Positions 34,185 through 43,671 are shown, counted from the stretch's first letter. The stretch: 64,000 bases of DNA from Arenibacter amylolyticus (GCF_002150785.1 NZ_MTAZ01000019.1:1-64000); one strand, 5' to 3'. Notes: generated from the letters alone by a model not told the origin. A program made the numbers and translations.

Positions 34185-35093
34185 ATGAACAGCACAGATA
34201 AGTCGTTAGTGGTACTGGTTGCAGGAGCTACTGGCTTCTTGGGAAGTGAAATCTGCCGTCAATTAATCGCAGCGAACAGGAAGGTAAAAGGATTGGTGCG
34301 TGATACTTCAGATGCTAGCAAGGTAACTCACTTAGAGAAAATGGGGGTGATAACAGTGAAGGGCGATCTAAAGGATAGGGATTCCTTAGATAGTGCTTTA
34401 CAAGGGGTTAATGCCGTCATTTCTACGGTTTCCTCCACGCATTCCAGAAAAGAAGGGGATACCATTAAAACTGTGGATGAGGACGGACAAATAAACCTTA
34501 TTAAGGCAGCCGCTGATGTGAGTGTAGAACGGTTTATCTATGTTTCTTTTAGTGAAATGCCAGGGCAATTTCCATTGCAAAATGCCAAGCGAAGGGTGGA
34601 GAGGCAGCTAGAAAATAGTGGTCTAAATTATACTATTTTACAACCCACCTATTTTATGGAGGTATGGTTAAGTCCGCTGGTAGGTTTTGATGCGGCCAAT
34701 GCCAAAGCCACCATATTTGGGGAAGGCAAGAAAAAGATTTCCTGGATTTCTTTAAAGGATGTCGCCTCTTTTGCAGTAGCATCCCTAGATAATGCAGCCG
34801 CGCATAATAAGTCAATTTTGCTTGGAGGTCCTAAGGCATTGAGTCCGCTAGAGGTGGTAACCATATTTGAGGAAACTAAAAAGAAGAAGTTTGAGCTTCA
34901 ATTTGTGCCGGAACAAGCCCTTAGAGCACAAAAGGAGGGGGCCCAAGACCCCTTGGCCGAATCTATTGCAGCCTTAACCTTGGGCGTGGTGAGCGGAAGC
35001 GAAATTGATATGAAAACCACCCTAGATAAATTTAAGCTACAACTATGCTCGGTAAAGGAATTTGCGACCAGGGGTGGGGGAGTTAAGGGGTGA
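34185..35093 (+). CDS. NmrA-like atypical SDR oxidoreductase
   Basis: A 302-residue NAD(P)-binding protein. The N-terminal Rossmann motif VLVAGATGFLGSEICRQLIAANRKVKGLVRD has the TGXXGXXG pattern of atypical SDRs. VKGDLKDRDSLDSALQGVNAVISTVSS continues the nucleotide-binding half. The normal YxxxK active site is not clear, so it may be a redox sensor or a reductase of NmrA/isoflavone reductase type. ISWISLKDVASFAVASLDNAA is the family's later helix. It is followed by SRPBCC and DUF2200 genes in the same direction, possibly co-transcribed. Substrate unknown. Confidence 0.87.
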   Translation: MNSTDKSLVVLVAGATGFLGSEICRQLIAANRKVKGLVRDTSDASKVTHLEKMGVITVKGDLKDRDSLDSALQGVNAVISTVSSTHSRKEGDTIKTVDEDGQINLIKAAADVSVERFIYVSFSEMPGQFPLQNAKRRVERQLENSGLNYTILQPTYFMEVWLSPLVGFDAANAKATIFGEGKKKISWISLKDVASFAVASLDNAAAHNKSILLGGPKALSPLEVVTIFEETKKKKFELQFVPEQALRAQKEGAQDPLAESIAALTLGVVSGSEIDMKTTLDKFKLQLCSVKEFATRGGGVKG

Positions 35094-35220
35094 GTAACTA
35101 GCTCCAAGCCATATTCGAGCATTAAATTTTAGGGAAGTCCGCCATGTTTCATCGGTAAACAAAGAATCTTTACTTTTAGGGAAATAGCAGCCAACGAATT
35201 ATAATTTAAAATAGATACAC

Positions 35221-35658
35221 ATGAAACTTATATCTAAAGCATTCATTCAAATTCAGAAGCCGGTAGAAGAAGTTTTTGAGAGTATTGTGAACCCAGCACA
35301 AATGACCCAATACTTCATCTCTGAAAGTAGTGGTCGCTTAGATTCTGAAGAGGAAATAGTTTGGAAGTTCCCCGAGTTCGATGAGACCTTTCCCCTAAGT
35401 GATATCGAGGTAAAACCCAATAGTTCTGTATCCTTTGTCTGGGATCCAGCTACTGTGGTGAAAATTGTGTTGGAGCCGCAACCAGACCATAGCACGGTGG
35501 TTCGTGTGTCCGAGAACGGAAAGGAGCTTAACGAAAAGAACATGGAATGGCTCATAGATAATACGGGAGGTTGGGCAAATTTTCTTGCCTGTATGAAAGC
35601 CTATTTGGAGTATGGTATATCCCTCCGTAAGGGAGCCTATGATTTTTTGAAAAATTAG
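35221..35658 (+). CDS. SRPBCC (AHSA1-like) domain protein
   Basis: A 145-residue START/Bet v1-like protein that forms a hydrophobic pocket. The AHSA1 pattern is seen in KAFIQIQKPVEEVFESIVNPAQMTQYF, the middle strands EEIVWKFPEFDETFPLSDIEVKPNSSVSFVWD and the C-terminal helix NTGGWANFLACMKAYLEYGI. Such proteins bind lipids or aromatic ligands; a small number are enzymes. The function of this one is unknown. It lies between an NmrA-like gene and a DUF2200 gene; 28 bases separate it from the latter. Confidence 0.87.
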   Translation: MKLISKAFIQIQKPVEEVFESIVNPAQMTQYFISESSGRLDSEEEIVWKFPEFDETFPLSDIEVKPNSSVSFVWDPATVVKIVLEPQPDHSTVVRVSENGKELNEKNMEWLIDNTGGWANFLACMKAYLEYGISLRKGAYDFLKN

Positions 35659-35686
35659 TTACATAAAACATTAAATATTATAGTAA

Positions 35687-36058
35687 ATGAAAGTTACCCC
35701 AGAACACAATGAGCGTATTGCAAAAATGACTTTTGCCTCGGTTTACCCACATTATGTAACCAAAGTGGAGAAAAAAGATAGGACTAAGGAAGAATTACAT
35801 CAGGTAATTACTTGGCTCACCGGTTATGATGAGGCTAAAATCCAGGAAGCAATCGACGGGAAACTCAATTTTAAAGAATTTTTTGATAAGGCAGCGCTAA
35901 ACCCCAACGCCCATCTTATTAAAGGGGTGATCTGTGGGTATCGTATCGAGGAAATCGATAATTCACTAACAAAACAGGTGCGCTATTTGGATAAGTTGGT
36001 AGATGAACTGGCCAGAGGACGGAAAATGGAAAAAATTCTACGAACGGAGACCGCATAA
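35687..36058 (+). CDS. DUF2200 protein
   Basis: A 123-residue protein made of a single DUF2200 domain. MTFASVYPHYVTKVEKKDRTKEELHQVITWLTGYDE is the characteristic N-terminal block, and HLIKGVICGYRIEEIDNSLTKQVRYLDKLVDELARGRKMEKIL the C-terminal one. It is soluble, basic and predicted mainly helical. The family is found in many bacteria with no experimental role. The gene closes the plus-strand run starting with the NmrA-like gene and ends before a hairpin shared with uvrB. Confidence 0.85.
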   Translation: MKVTPEHNERIAKMTFASVYPHYVTKVEKKDRTKEELHQVITWLTGYDEAKIQEAIDGKLNFKEFFDKAALNPNAHLIKGVICGYRIEEIDNSLTKQVRYLDKLVDELARGRKMEKILRTETA

Positions 36059-36084
36059 ATGCAATCATAAAACGTAGGTAGCAG

Positions 36085-36123
36085 GGAGCCGCAAAAGAAT
36101 CGACCTGATTTTTTTGCGGCTCC
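36085..36123. terminator. Hairpin between DUF2200 gene and uvrB
   Basis: GGAGCCGCAAAA (36085-36096) pairs exactly with TTTTGCGGCTCC (36112-36123), between convergent genes. T runs fall inside the stem-loop rather than after it. Confidence 0.55.
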
Positions 36124-36192
36124 ACGCTTTTCCCTTCAATCAATATATAAATAAATAATCCCCCTTATGGATTTAAAGGTATAAGGAATTAA

Positions 36193-38181
36193 TTACTCCT
36201 GTTCTTGCAAGGCTTTAATCTCGTCCCGCAATTTAGCAGCCTGCATAAAGTCCAGCTCCTTAGCAGCTTTTTCCATCGCCTTGCGCTTTTCCTTGATCAT
36301 CTTTTCCTTTTGAGGAGGGGTTAGATACATCATATCAGGTTCCGCAGCTCTTATTTCCTCCTTTTCAAAGTGATAGGTAGAGACCGAATTTTTCGCGAGT
36401 ACACTGTCCAAACTTTTATTCAAAGCAGTAGGAGTGATGTTGTGCTTCGTATTGTAATTGGTCTGTTTTTCCCTGCGGTAGTTGGTCTCGTCTATGGTCT
36501 GTTGCATGCTTTTGGTAATCTTGTCCGCATACATAATAGCCTTGCCATCTAAGTGTCTTGCCGCTCTTCCCACGGTTTGGGTCAGGGATCGGGCACTTCG
36601 TAAAAAACCTTCCTTGTCAGCGTCCAAGATAGCTACCAAAGATACTTCCGGTAGATCCAGTCCCTCTCTCAATAGGTTTACACCAATAAGGACATCAAAG
36701 ATCCCCTTACGTAGGTCCTGCATTATTTCTACCCGCTCCAAGGTATCTACATCACTGTGTATATACCTACACCGTACATTTATTCTGGTCAGGTATTTTG
36801 CTAGTTCCTCGGCCATCCGTTTGGTCAAGGTCGTTACTAAGGTCCGCTCGTCCTTTTCTACGCGGACTTGGATCTCCTCAATAAGGTCATCAATCTGGTT
36901 TAAACTAGGGCGCACTTCAATAATAGGATCCAACAATCCAGTAGGGCGTATTACCTGTTCTACATATACACCCTGACTTAATTCCAACTCATAATCTGCA
37001 GGGGTGGCACTTACATAGATCACCTGATTTTGAAGTGCTTCAAACTCTTCAAATTTCAAGGGGCGGTTGTCCATGGCAGCAGGGAGCCTAAATCCGTAAT
37101 CCACTAAATTTTCTTTCCGGGATCGGTCGCCCCCATACATGGCGTGTACCTGTGGAATGGTTACGTGGCTTTCATCCACCACCATTAAATAATCGTCCGG
37201 GAAATAATCCAACAAGCAGAAGGGACGGGTCCCTGGTAACCGGCCGTCCAAATAGCGGGAGTAGTTCTCAATGCCGGAGCAATACCCCAGTTCACGAATC
37301 ATCTCCAAATCAAAATTGGTGCGTTCCTCCAGTCGTTTGGCCTCAAGGGGCTTACCAATTTCCTTAAAATAATCCACCTGCTTCACCATATCCTCTTGAA
37401 TCTGGTGAATGGCATTCTGTAGTACATCCGGGGAGGTAACAAACATATTGGCAGGGTAGATGGTCAATTGATCATACTTTTCTAGTATCTTGTTCTTTAA
37501 AGGATCAAAGGCTTCTATTTCTTCAATCTCGTCCCCAAAGAAATGAATCCTAAAAGCATGGTCGGCGTAACTGGGAAATATATCCACCACATCGCCCTTT
37601 ACCCTAAAATTACCATTCTTAAAATCGGCAGTAGTCCTAGAATAAAGACTCTGTACCAACTGATGCAAAAGTTTGGTCCGTGAAATTACCTGATCTTGCT
37701 GTACGTGGATCACGTTCTTTTTAAATTCCACCGGATTCCCTATTCCATATAAACAGGAAACGGAGGCTACTACCAGTACGTCCCGTCTTCCCGAGAGTAG
37801 GGAGGAGGTAGTACTTAACCGTAATCTTTCTATATCCTCATTAATGGATAAATCTTTTTCTATATAGGTCCCGCTAGTGGGAATATAGGCTTCAGGCTGG
37901 TAGTAATCGTAATAGGAAACAAAATACTCCACAGCATTCTCTGGGAAAAATTGCTTGAACTCCGAGTACAATTGTGCCGCCAAGGTTTTGTTATGGGCAA
38001 GTACTAAGGTTGGGCGCTGTACCGCTTCCACCACATTTGCAACAGTAAAGGTCTTTCCAGAACCGGTAACCCCCAATAGGGTTTGATACCGGACATTGGA
38101 CTCCAAGCCTTCCTGTAATTCCTTGATTGCTGTAGGCTGATCTCCTGTCGGTTTAAACTCCGAAACAACTTTAAATTTCAT
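36193..38181 (-). CDS. uvrB: Excinuclease ABC subunit B
   Basis: A 662-residue nucleotide excision repair helicase-like subunit that loads on damage with UvrA and recruits UvrC. Walker A LGVTGSGKTFTVANV (about residue 37), the DNA-locking beta-hairpin SYYDYYQPEAYIP (about 90), VVDESHVTIPQ (about 335) and the helicase motif VIGVNLLREGLDLPEVSLVAILDADKEGFLRS are all present. HLDGKAIMYADKITKSM follows, and the C-terminal UVR domain MEKAAKELDFMQAAKLRDEIKAL binds UvrC. Length is the norm. It is monocistronic. No SOS-box can be claimed. Confidence 0.98.
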   Translation of the reverse strand: MKFKVVSEFKPTGDQPTAIKELQEGLESNVRYQTLLGVTGSGKTFTVANVVEAVQRPTLVLAHNKTLAAQLYSEFKQFFPENAVEYFVSYYDYYQPEAYIPTSGTYIEKDLSINEDIERLRLSTTSSLLSGRRDVLVVASVSCLYGIGNPVEFKKNVIHVQQDQVISRTKLLHQLVQSLYSRTTADFKNGNFRVKGDVVDIFPSYADHAFRIHFFGDEIEEIEAFDPLKNKILEKYDQLTIYPANMFVTSPDVLQNAIHQIQEDMVKQVDYFKEIGKPLEAKRLEERTNFDLEMIRELGYCSGIENYSRYLDGRLPGTRPFCLLDYFPDDYLMVVDESHVTIPQVHAMYGGDRSRKENLVDYGFRLPAAMDNRPLKFEEFEALQNQVIYVSATPADYELELSQGVYVEQVIRPTGLLDPIIEVRPSLNQIDDLIEEIQVRVEKDERTLVTTLTKRMAEELAKYLTRINVRCRYIHSDVDTLERVEIMQDLRKGIFDVLIGVNLLREGLDLPEVSLVAILDADKEGFLRSARSLTQTVGRAARHLDGKAIMYADKITKSMQQTIDETNYRREKQTNYNTKHNITPTALNKSLDSVLAKNSVSTYHFEKEEIRAAEPDMMYLTPPQKEKMIKEKRKAMEKAAKELDFMQAAKLRDEIKALQEQE

Positions 38182-38328
38182 TTTTTAAAAATACGAAAAG
38201 GCGCCCAATCCCATGGACGCTTTAGGTAGAATTTAAGATTGTACCGGTCAGCGATTAAAAATTGCGCAGGCGTAGAGGATGTAACTGTTCAAATAGTACT
38301 CTTTAGAAGCAGTTAAGGAGTGTATTCC

Positions 38329-39162
38329 CTATAAATCCCGTTTTTTTAATAAGGCATAGGATAGGTAGATGAAAATGGCTGTCCACAATAGTACTATCAG
38401 TAGTTCATAAAAATGGACATTGTAATTTTTATTAAGCTCTTCCCCTACCTGTGCCACCATGCTCTGTACCGCCTTAAAGCGGGTTACAGGTTCCTTAATT
38501 AGGTTAGACATGGATTCCAGCGGGAGGTACTTCATAAATGTGGCTGAAGCTTCCTGCCCGGCAAACCACCATACCAGAAAACGGAGGGCTAAATTCTCTA
38601 TGGCATACCAGACAATCAAGAATCCCAAGGCAAAAGCCGATCGCTTTACTAGGATGCCTAAAAAAAGACAGAAAGAAAAGAATCCCAAAAGTTTTACGAA
38701 ATAGGCCAATAGGTATTCTAATTCGGAAAATACGATGGAGAGTTCGGTGAAATCGGAGTAAATAAGCCCCAGTGTCAGGGAGATCAGAAATACGAATAAG
38801 GTAGATATTAGGGAGAACGTAAATACCGTAAGAAACTTGGAGGCAATAAATTCTTTCTTGCTAAGTCCGTCTATTAAATTTTGCTTTATGGTTTTATTGC
38901 TGTATTCATTGGCCATCATGGAAACAATAACGATGGCAAAAAATAGCTTTAATCCACCAGCAATCCAGGTGTTTAAGTGCCATATATAGGGAAAGTTAAA
39001 AATCCCCTGCTCGGCCATATGGAATTGTATGGGGCCAATATCAAATTTTATAGCCGCTATCAGTGCCATACATAACAAGAGGGTGAAGTAGGAGATGATC
39101 AGTACTTTACTGGCTCGGTTGTTCCATAGTTTTATTAACTCTATTTGTAAAAGTCGCAACAT
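38329..39162 (-). CDS. ABC-2 type transporter permease
   Basis: A 277-residue integral membrane protein with about six hydrophobic helices, the layout of ABC-2 permeases. LLQIELIKLWNNRASKVLIISYF is the usual cytosolic N-terminal elbow helix and NEYSNKTIKQNLIDGLSKKEFIASKF is the conserved coupling-region segment of the BcrB/NatB-like group (DUF family ABC-2). Its start lies 13 bases from the stop of the ATPase gene, so they form one operon and one transporter. Related systems export peptides, sodium or antibiotics such as bacitracin; the substrate here is not predictable. Confidence 0.87.
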   Translation of the reverse strand: MLRLLQIELIKLWNNRASKVLIISYFTLLLCMALIAAIKFDIGPIQFHMAEQGIFNFPYIWHLNTWIAGGLKLFFAIVIVSMMANEYSNKTIKQNLIDGLSKKEFIASKFLTVFTFSLISTLFVFLISLTLGLIYSDFTELSIVFSELEYLLAYFVKLLGFFSFCLFLGILVKRSAFALGFLIVWYAIENLALRFLVWWFAGQEASATFMKYLPLESMSNLIKEPVTRFKAVQSMVAQVGEELNKNYNVHFYELLIVLLWTAIFIYLSYALLKKRDL

Positions 39163-39175
39163 AATTAAAGTAGGG

Positions 39176-40084
39176 TTAAGCTGGTTTTTGAATGTTGTTG
39201 GTAAGGGTGAGGAATTGTTCTTCCAAGCTCTCTTTTCGTTTCACTAAATGGGAGAGTACTATTCCCTTTGCAAACAACTGCTCATTCAAGGTTTTTGCAT
39301 CCATTTCTTCCTTTAAGATTACTTTAATCACGCCATTTTCTTGCTTTACGGCACCAAAAATGGCCTGTTTCTCTAAAAAGTCGAGTAAGGCATCGGTGTG
39401 TTCAGTTTGTAATTCGAAAAATCCGTGACTGGCAAGCATGTCTTCTACAGGTCCCGAATATAGTTTCTCCCCTTTTCTTAGAATGACTACGTGGCTGCAA
39501 ACTTTTTCAACTTCATCCAACAAATGGGAGGCCAGTAATATGGTGGTACCTTGGGAGGCAATTTTCTTTATAATCTCTCGAATTTGATGAATTCCCTGCG
39601 GATCTAATCCGTTAGTTGGTTCATCCAGAATAAGAATTTCAGGATCGTTTAGTAGGGCAGAGGCAATGGCCAAGCGTTGCTTCATCCCCAAGGAGTAGGT
39701 ACGGAACTTACTGTCTTTCCGATCCAATAGTCCTACTAATTCTAATTTCTCCGCTATCTTATCGGGCGATACTTCTTTTATTTTACAGACCAGTTTCAAG
39801 TTTTGAACGGCCGTCATATACGGATAAAAATTGGGGCGTTCTATAATAGCGCCCACCTTCTTTAAGGCTTCATGCGTAGAAAGACTGCCGTTAAACCAAG
39901 AGAAGCTGCCTGCACTGCGGTTTACTACGTTCAATACAATGCCCAGGGTGGTAGACTTCCCACTTCCGTTAGGGCCTAGAATACCGTAGACATTCCCCTT
40001 TTCTATAGTGAAGGAGAGGTCTTTAACGGCGGTAAGGAAACCAAATTTTTTGGTTAGGTTGTTAACAGTTAAAATTGTTTCCAA
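39176..40084 (-). CDS. ABC-2 transporter ATP-binding protein
   Basis: A 302-residue ATPase with Walker A GPNGSGKST, signature YSLGMKQRLAIASAL, Walker B ILILDEPTNGLDPQG and H-loop LLASHLLDEVEKV, all canonical, plus a C-terminal extension (about 220-302) typical of BcrA/NatA-type subunits. The start appears to be a TTG (40082-40084), giving METILTVNNLTKKFG, which fits the family start; no ATG lies nearby. It drives the permease encoded 13 bases downstream. Confidence 0.92.
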   Translation of the reverse strand: METILTVNNLTKKFGFLTAVKDLSFTIEKGNVYGILGPNGSGKSTTLGIVLNVVNRSAGSFSWFNGSLSTHEALKKVGAIIERPNFYPYMTAVQNLKLVCKIKEVSPDKIAEKLELVGLLDRKDSKFRTYSLGMKQRLAIASALLNDPEILILDEPTNGLDPQGIHQIREIIKKIASQGTTILLASHLLDEVEKVCSHVVILRKGEKLYSGPVEDMLASHGFFELQTEHTDALLDFLEKQAIFGAVKQENGVIKVILKEEMDAKTLNEQLFAKGIVLSHLVKRKESLEEQFLTLTNNIQKPA

Positions 40085-40826
40085 GTTGGTTGTTTTTGGA
40101 GTTGTTCGTACCTACTTGACGAGCAACTGATGGTTTTGTTACAATTTTAAGGAATCTAATCGAATCCTATCGACGGTTTTAATCCTTATCTAGCTAATAT
40201 TATTACCGTTCGCGTAGAATAGTAAAAAAGCTGGGTTGATATAAGGTGTTCAGGGATAGTTAACTAGGTGTAATAATACCTTTTTTAAATTCATCTAAAC
40301 AATCTTTAAGTAGCTTTGGATGTAGGCTGGTCAACCTCAAATCTAACAAGACACAGTGAAAACTTGTAGGAAATGTTGTAAAGTCTGCTTTTCCTGTTGC
40401 AGGAAATGGTTTTGGCACTATTTTAGCTTTATAATCGTGCTTGGAAACAGTTTTTATCCCAAGAATTTACCGAGCTTCAGCCAATTTTATAGTAATTGGA
40501 TGCCTTGTTATATCAGCATTAGAGGGAGGAAATCATTTTTTTAGACCACTAATAAAGGAGTCGACTAATTTTAGGTGCTATGGGATAACGCATGACAGGA
40601 TTTGTGTAATTTCCCTAAGAATTTAAGGAGTTGGATTTAGGCGATTAACTTTCTGTTAAAAAGAAAAATGGTGGTCAATGAGCAATTTAAAGGCCAAAAA
40701 AGCAAGGTTGGATATCCCGTTTTTATGATTTTTAAATTTTTATTGCGTGCTAGGATATGTATATTGGATAAAATCACATAAACCAACTCAGTATAAACTT
40801 TTAAATACTTTATTAAATTAACACCT
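40085..40826. other. Long gene-free region (740 bases)
   Basis: I find no credible gene, tRNA or terminator. Open frames here are short and of odd composition (one Cys-rich, one hydrophobic). A TTTCCTG-TTG-CAGGAAA palindrome (near 40390) resembles the HxlR-locus sites but with different internal spacing and no second copy. Confidence 0.4.
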
Positions 40827-41906
40827 ATGTCCGAAAAATTGATGTCTAAGAAAAAGCCGCCGTTCCCGGTCAATGATAAACTGGACGCATACTTAGCGCA
40901 TTATAGTAGGAAAACCGAAATTCCTATTTTCTATGATGATCTGCTTAGGTTTGCGGGCTCTGTAGTGGTTTACGACGCCAATGATGAGGATACGCTTTGG
41001 GTGAGGGTCTATTACAATGAGTTCGATAGGAAGGAAATAGACAGTAGTCTAAAGAAAGTGTATTCCATTCTTCACTCCGACGGTAGTGATAGTATCTTTC
41101 CCTTCCTTAATGTGGATGCGGTAGACTATTGTACTTTTGGGAATACCAAACCCTTTAGGATCAAGGTAAGGAACGTGCTGAACGATAACTACACCTATTT
41201 TTACGTGAAAAAAACCGATGCATCCAGAATTTATGGCCTGGAGCTAGAGCATATGTTATCTCCCTATAACCTAAACTTTTTGGTGTATAAAGACACCTTA
41301 ATTGAAGAGCATATTTCCGGAATTCCGGGAGATGTCTTTATCAAGGAATTTTTACCCAAGTGTACGGAATCGGAAAAATCCCAGTTGGCAAAAGAGTTTG
41401 TAAAGTTCAATGAACGTTGTATGATCCGACTCCTAGGGGATATGCGTTCGTATAACTATGTCATTGTGCCTACGCACGATTTTGACCATGTAGTCTACAA
41501 GATACGGGCAATTGATTTTGACCAGCAATGCTATGAGGGTAAGTTGAAGGTGTACCGTCCGCAGTTTTTTAAGGAAAACTATTCAATGGTGATGTTGGTA
41601 AAAGACAAGCTACAGCGAAATTCTGTGGATCAATACAAAATTGAGGAGCGCTCTATTGTTGCGAAGCGAATTTTGAGTTCGGGTAACAGGATTAAGCGAC
41701 TCATCGCCATTAGCAAGTCTGACAAAATCTCCAATCCAGAAAATATTGAAGCCTTGTCCCAACATATCCACGAACTTACTGGCGATATTGCCTTTAAAAA
41801 CTGTAAGTCTATGGGAGAGGTGCTGTCCTTGGCCTTAGATTTTGTTAAAAGGAATTACGAGGATGTAAGTATGAAGCAAATTTTGGAGAATAAAATAAAA
41901 CTATAA
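40827..41906 (+). CDS. Uncharacterised protein with a kinase-like (APH/HipA-like) signature
   Basis: A 359-residue soluble protein I do not recognise by family. Its order of motifs resembles a kinase fold: strand and lysine YTYFYVKK (Lys128/Lys129), an acidic helix RIYGLELEHML, a hinge-like LIEEHISGIPGDVFI (158-172), a loop LLGDMRSYNYVIV with Asp205 and Asn210 in the positions of a catalytic Asp and metal-binding Asn, then RAIDFDQ (Asp230, Asp232) like a metal-binding DFD. The N-terminal 110 residues and C-terminal 100 residues are unassigned. A/T-rich intergenic DNA precedes it. Kinase activity is my inference from motif order only. Confidence 0.6.
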   Translation: MSEKLMSKKKPPFPVNDKLDAYLAHYSRKTEIPIFYDDLLRFAGSVVVYDANDEDTLWVRVYYNEFDRKEIDSSLKKVYSILHSDGSDSIFPFLNVDAVDYCTFGNTKPFRIKVRNVLNDNYTYFYVKKTDASRIYGLELEHMLSPYNLNFLVYKDTLIEEHISGIPGDVFIKEFLPKCTESEKSQLAKEFVKFNERCMIRLLGDMRSYNYVIVPTHDFDHVVYKIRAIDFDQQCYEGKLKVYRPQFFKENYSMVMLVKDKLQRNSVDQYKIEERSIVAKRILSSGNRIKRLIAISKSDKISNPENIEALSQHIHELTGDIAFKNCKSMGEVLSLALDFVKRNYEDVSMKQILENKIKL

Positions 41907-41954
41907 GGACGTTTGTTTATTTTTTATGAAGGAATTTTATTGGGTGGTAAAAAT

Positions 41955-41988
41955 GAAAAAGGGAAGCGTTTAAACTTCCCTTCTTTAG
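41955..41988. terminator. Bidirectional terminator
   Basis: AAGGGAAG (41959-41966) pairs with CTTCCCTT (41975-41982), flanked by A and T tracts, between the convergent kinase-like gene and the NdpA gene. Confidence 0.8.
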
Positions 41989-41997
41989 TAATGATGC

Positions 41998-43056
41998 TTA
42001 ACTCTTTTGTTCTTTGTTAAAATATACTAGGTAGTAGTACATCTGACGTTCTTCGTCCCATCCTTTTTCCACAAATTTTTCAGCAGATTCTGGATTGATG
42101 AAATCTAGTTTAATCTGGATGTTGGTATCTAGATTAATGACATTCTTTATTTTCTTTCGCGCATCGGATACGGCTTTGTTCACAATATCAAAGGAAGCCA
42201 CATCGTCTATGCTATATTTAGGGCCTTTTTCTTCCTTATAGTGCTTAAACTCTGGAATAAGTTCCGGGTTTTCCATTACCTCGTTCAGGAAGTTGGTCTC
42301 CTCAAAAGTATCATTTTTAGCAAAATGGTTTACAGCCCTATTCATAAAAAGGACCTCTTGTTGTTTATCCTCGGCCGGTAATACTACGTCTTTGGCAAAG
42401 CTCTGGCAGAACTTCAAGTAGTTCTTTGTCTTAAAGTTGTCATCCGATAAGGCTTCTACATCCAAGAAGTTTTCCAGCCAGTATTTGGCATCGTAGCGGT
42501 TACTATCTACGGATAGTATTTTATACCCTGCTTCCCTTTCGGTGTTAAAGACCAAGCAACCTTTATCCAACTTGTTGATGTTGATCCCCTGTTGTACCAA
42601 TATATCCAGGTTGGCACCATTTTCTTCGAATTGTAAGAAATCGTGTTTCAACTCACTCTTAAATATACCAACGGCATCCATCTTAACATTGTCTAACATC
42701 ACATCCGTAAGGTAGGTAACATAGAGTTCCCCACTTTTAATATGAGGGTGATTAGATTGCTCAAAGAGGTGATTGGCTACCTTTTTAGAATTTTCATGGA
42801 GGGTATTCGGGTTCTTGAAAATAGCATCTACCACATTGTAGAGTTCGTTGAATTCCAAATCTACCTCATTGTAAAAATGAAAGTAATTCTCCTCCTTTTC
42901 CCTAAAGGGCTTAAAAAAATATTCTTTTAATAGCCCGGTAGTCTCATCGTTCAGAGCAAAGGGCTCCTCCGATAAAAATACACCTTCACTTTTGTTTTTG
43001 TTTCCCACACGATGTATGGAAATCGTTTCAATCTGCGTAGTATATAAGTTGATCAT
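41998..43056 (-). CDS. Nucleoid-associated protein (NdpA/YejK family)
   Basis: A 352-residue protein of the 37-kDa nucleoid-associated family (NdpA, PF04245). It begins with ETISIHRVGNKNKSEG, and the family's conserved core includes SGELYVTYLTDVMLDNVKMDAVGIFKSE, GCLVFNTEREAGYKILSVDSNRYDAKYWLENFL and FPEFKHYKEEKG-type sequence (here IPEFKHYKEEKGP), followed by the C-terminal basic-acidic domain. NdpA associates with DNA or RNA in cells, but its function is unclear. Length matches E. coli YejK (335). It is monocistronic on the minus strand. Confidence 0.9.
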   Translation of the reverse strand: MINLYTTQIETISIHRVGNKNKSEGVFLSEEPFALNDETTGLLKEYFFKPFREKEENYFHFYNEVDLEFNELYNVVDAIFKNPNTLHENSKKVANHLFEQSNHPHIKSGELYVTYLTDVMLDNVKMDAVGIFKSELKHDFLQFEENGANLDILVQQGININKLDKGCLVFNTEREAGYKILSVDSNRYDAKYWLENFLDVEALSDDNFKTKNYLKFCQSFAKDVVLPAEDKQQEVLFMNRAVNHFAKNDTFEETNFLNEVMENPELIPEFKHYKEEKGPKYSIDDVASFDIVNKAVSDARKKIKNVINLDTNIQIKLDFINPESAEKFVEKGWDEERQMYYYLVYFNKEQKS

Positions 43057-43152
43057 GAAATTAACATTATTGATTTGGGATTGTTAGGTGGCCATGGCCC
43101 CATGCCCCTTTAGTTTATATGGTAGGGGTAAAGTAAATGTAAAAGTGGAAAA

Positions 43153-43650
43153 TTAATTCCAATTCTCATCAAAATCCAAGTCTTCGTAGTTGTCTAAGGT
43201 ATTGTCAAAATCAAACTCGCTTTCGTCAGCCTCAAACTTTTTTTCTGGTGGGGAATCTGGTATTTCACCAAAACTAAACAAGATATTTGGGTAGGATTGT
43301 CCGTCTATCTTTTCGGTAGTATCGGCCAATTCCACAAAAAAGGTCCACATGCTCAAGAAGTCGTACACGTAGATAAGTTTAGGATTTGCTTCTGTAACCA
43401 CATCGCTCAGCAATACCTCACTCATCAGCCGAACATCACTTCCACTTTCGCTCATGTCAAACAAGGCAATTTCCTCATCCTGGTTCCATTCCTCGTCACA
43501 GGTGTAGAAGGATGCCATTTCATTCCCTAAAAACCCAAAAGATTGGGTAATAGCGTCATGAAATTCCTCCAAGGTGGTAGATGCCTCTACTTCCAAGTCT
43601 CTAAAGATATCCTTATCCGCATCTAGAATGATCCTTATTTTATATATCAT
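43153..43650 (-). CDS. pRiA4b ORF-3-like family protein
   Basis: A 165-residue protein of the pRiA4b ORF-3-like (IS1096 passenger TnpR-like) family. The start is the ATG at 43650, directly after AAAAAAAGGACGAA and a -7 promoter element that lies inside the longer frame. MIYKIRIILDADKDIFRDLEVEASTTLEEFHDAITQSFGF and MASFYTCDEEWNQDEEI are family motifs. LIYVYDFLSMWTFFVELADT is the C-terminal strand. The tail is very acidic (EADESEFDFDNTL...). Despite its name, the family is not a proven recombinase; function is unknown. It sits upstream of NdpA and near heme A synthase. Confidence 0.85.
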   Translation of the reverse strand: MIYKIRIILDADKDIFRDLEVEASTTLEEFHDAITQSFGFLGNEMASFYTCDEEWNQDEEIALFDMSESGSDVRLMSEVLLSDVVTEANPKLIYVYDFLSMWTFFVELADTTEKIDGQSYPNILFSFGEIPDSPPEKKFEADESEFDFDNTLDNYEDLDFDENWN

Positions 43651-43671
43651 TTCGTCCTTTTTTTGTGGAGG

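Noticed and set aside
40389-40406. TTTCCTG-TTG-CAGGAAA palindrome resembling the HxlR-locus operators
   Set aside because: The internal gap is 7 rather than 4 bases and there is no second copy 18 bases away, so it does not meet the pattern of the other sites.
40356-40626. Two short overlapping frames upstream of the kinase-like gene, one with many cysteines
   Set aside because: Odd composition (CRKCCKVCFSCC), no start context and no family resemblance. They look like chance frames in A/T-rich DNA.
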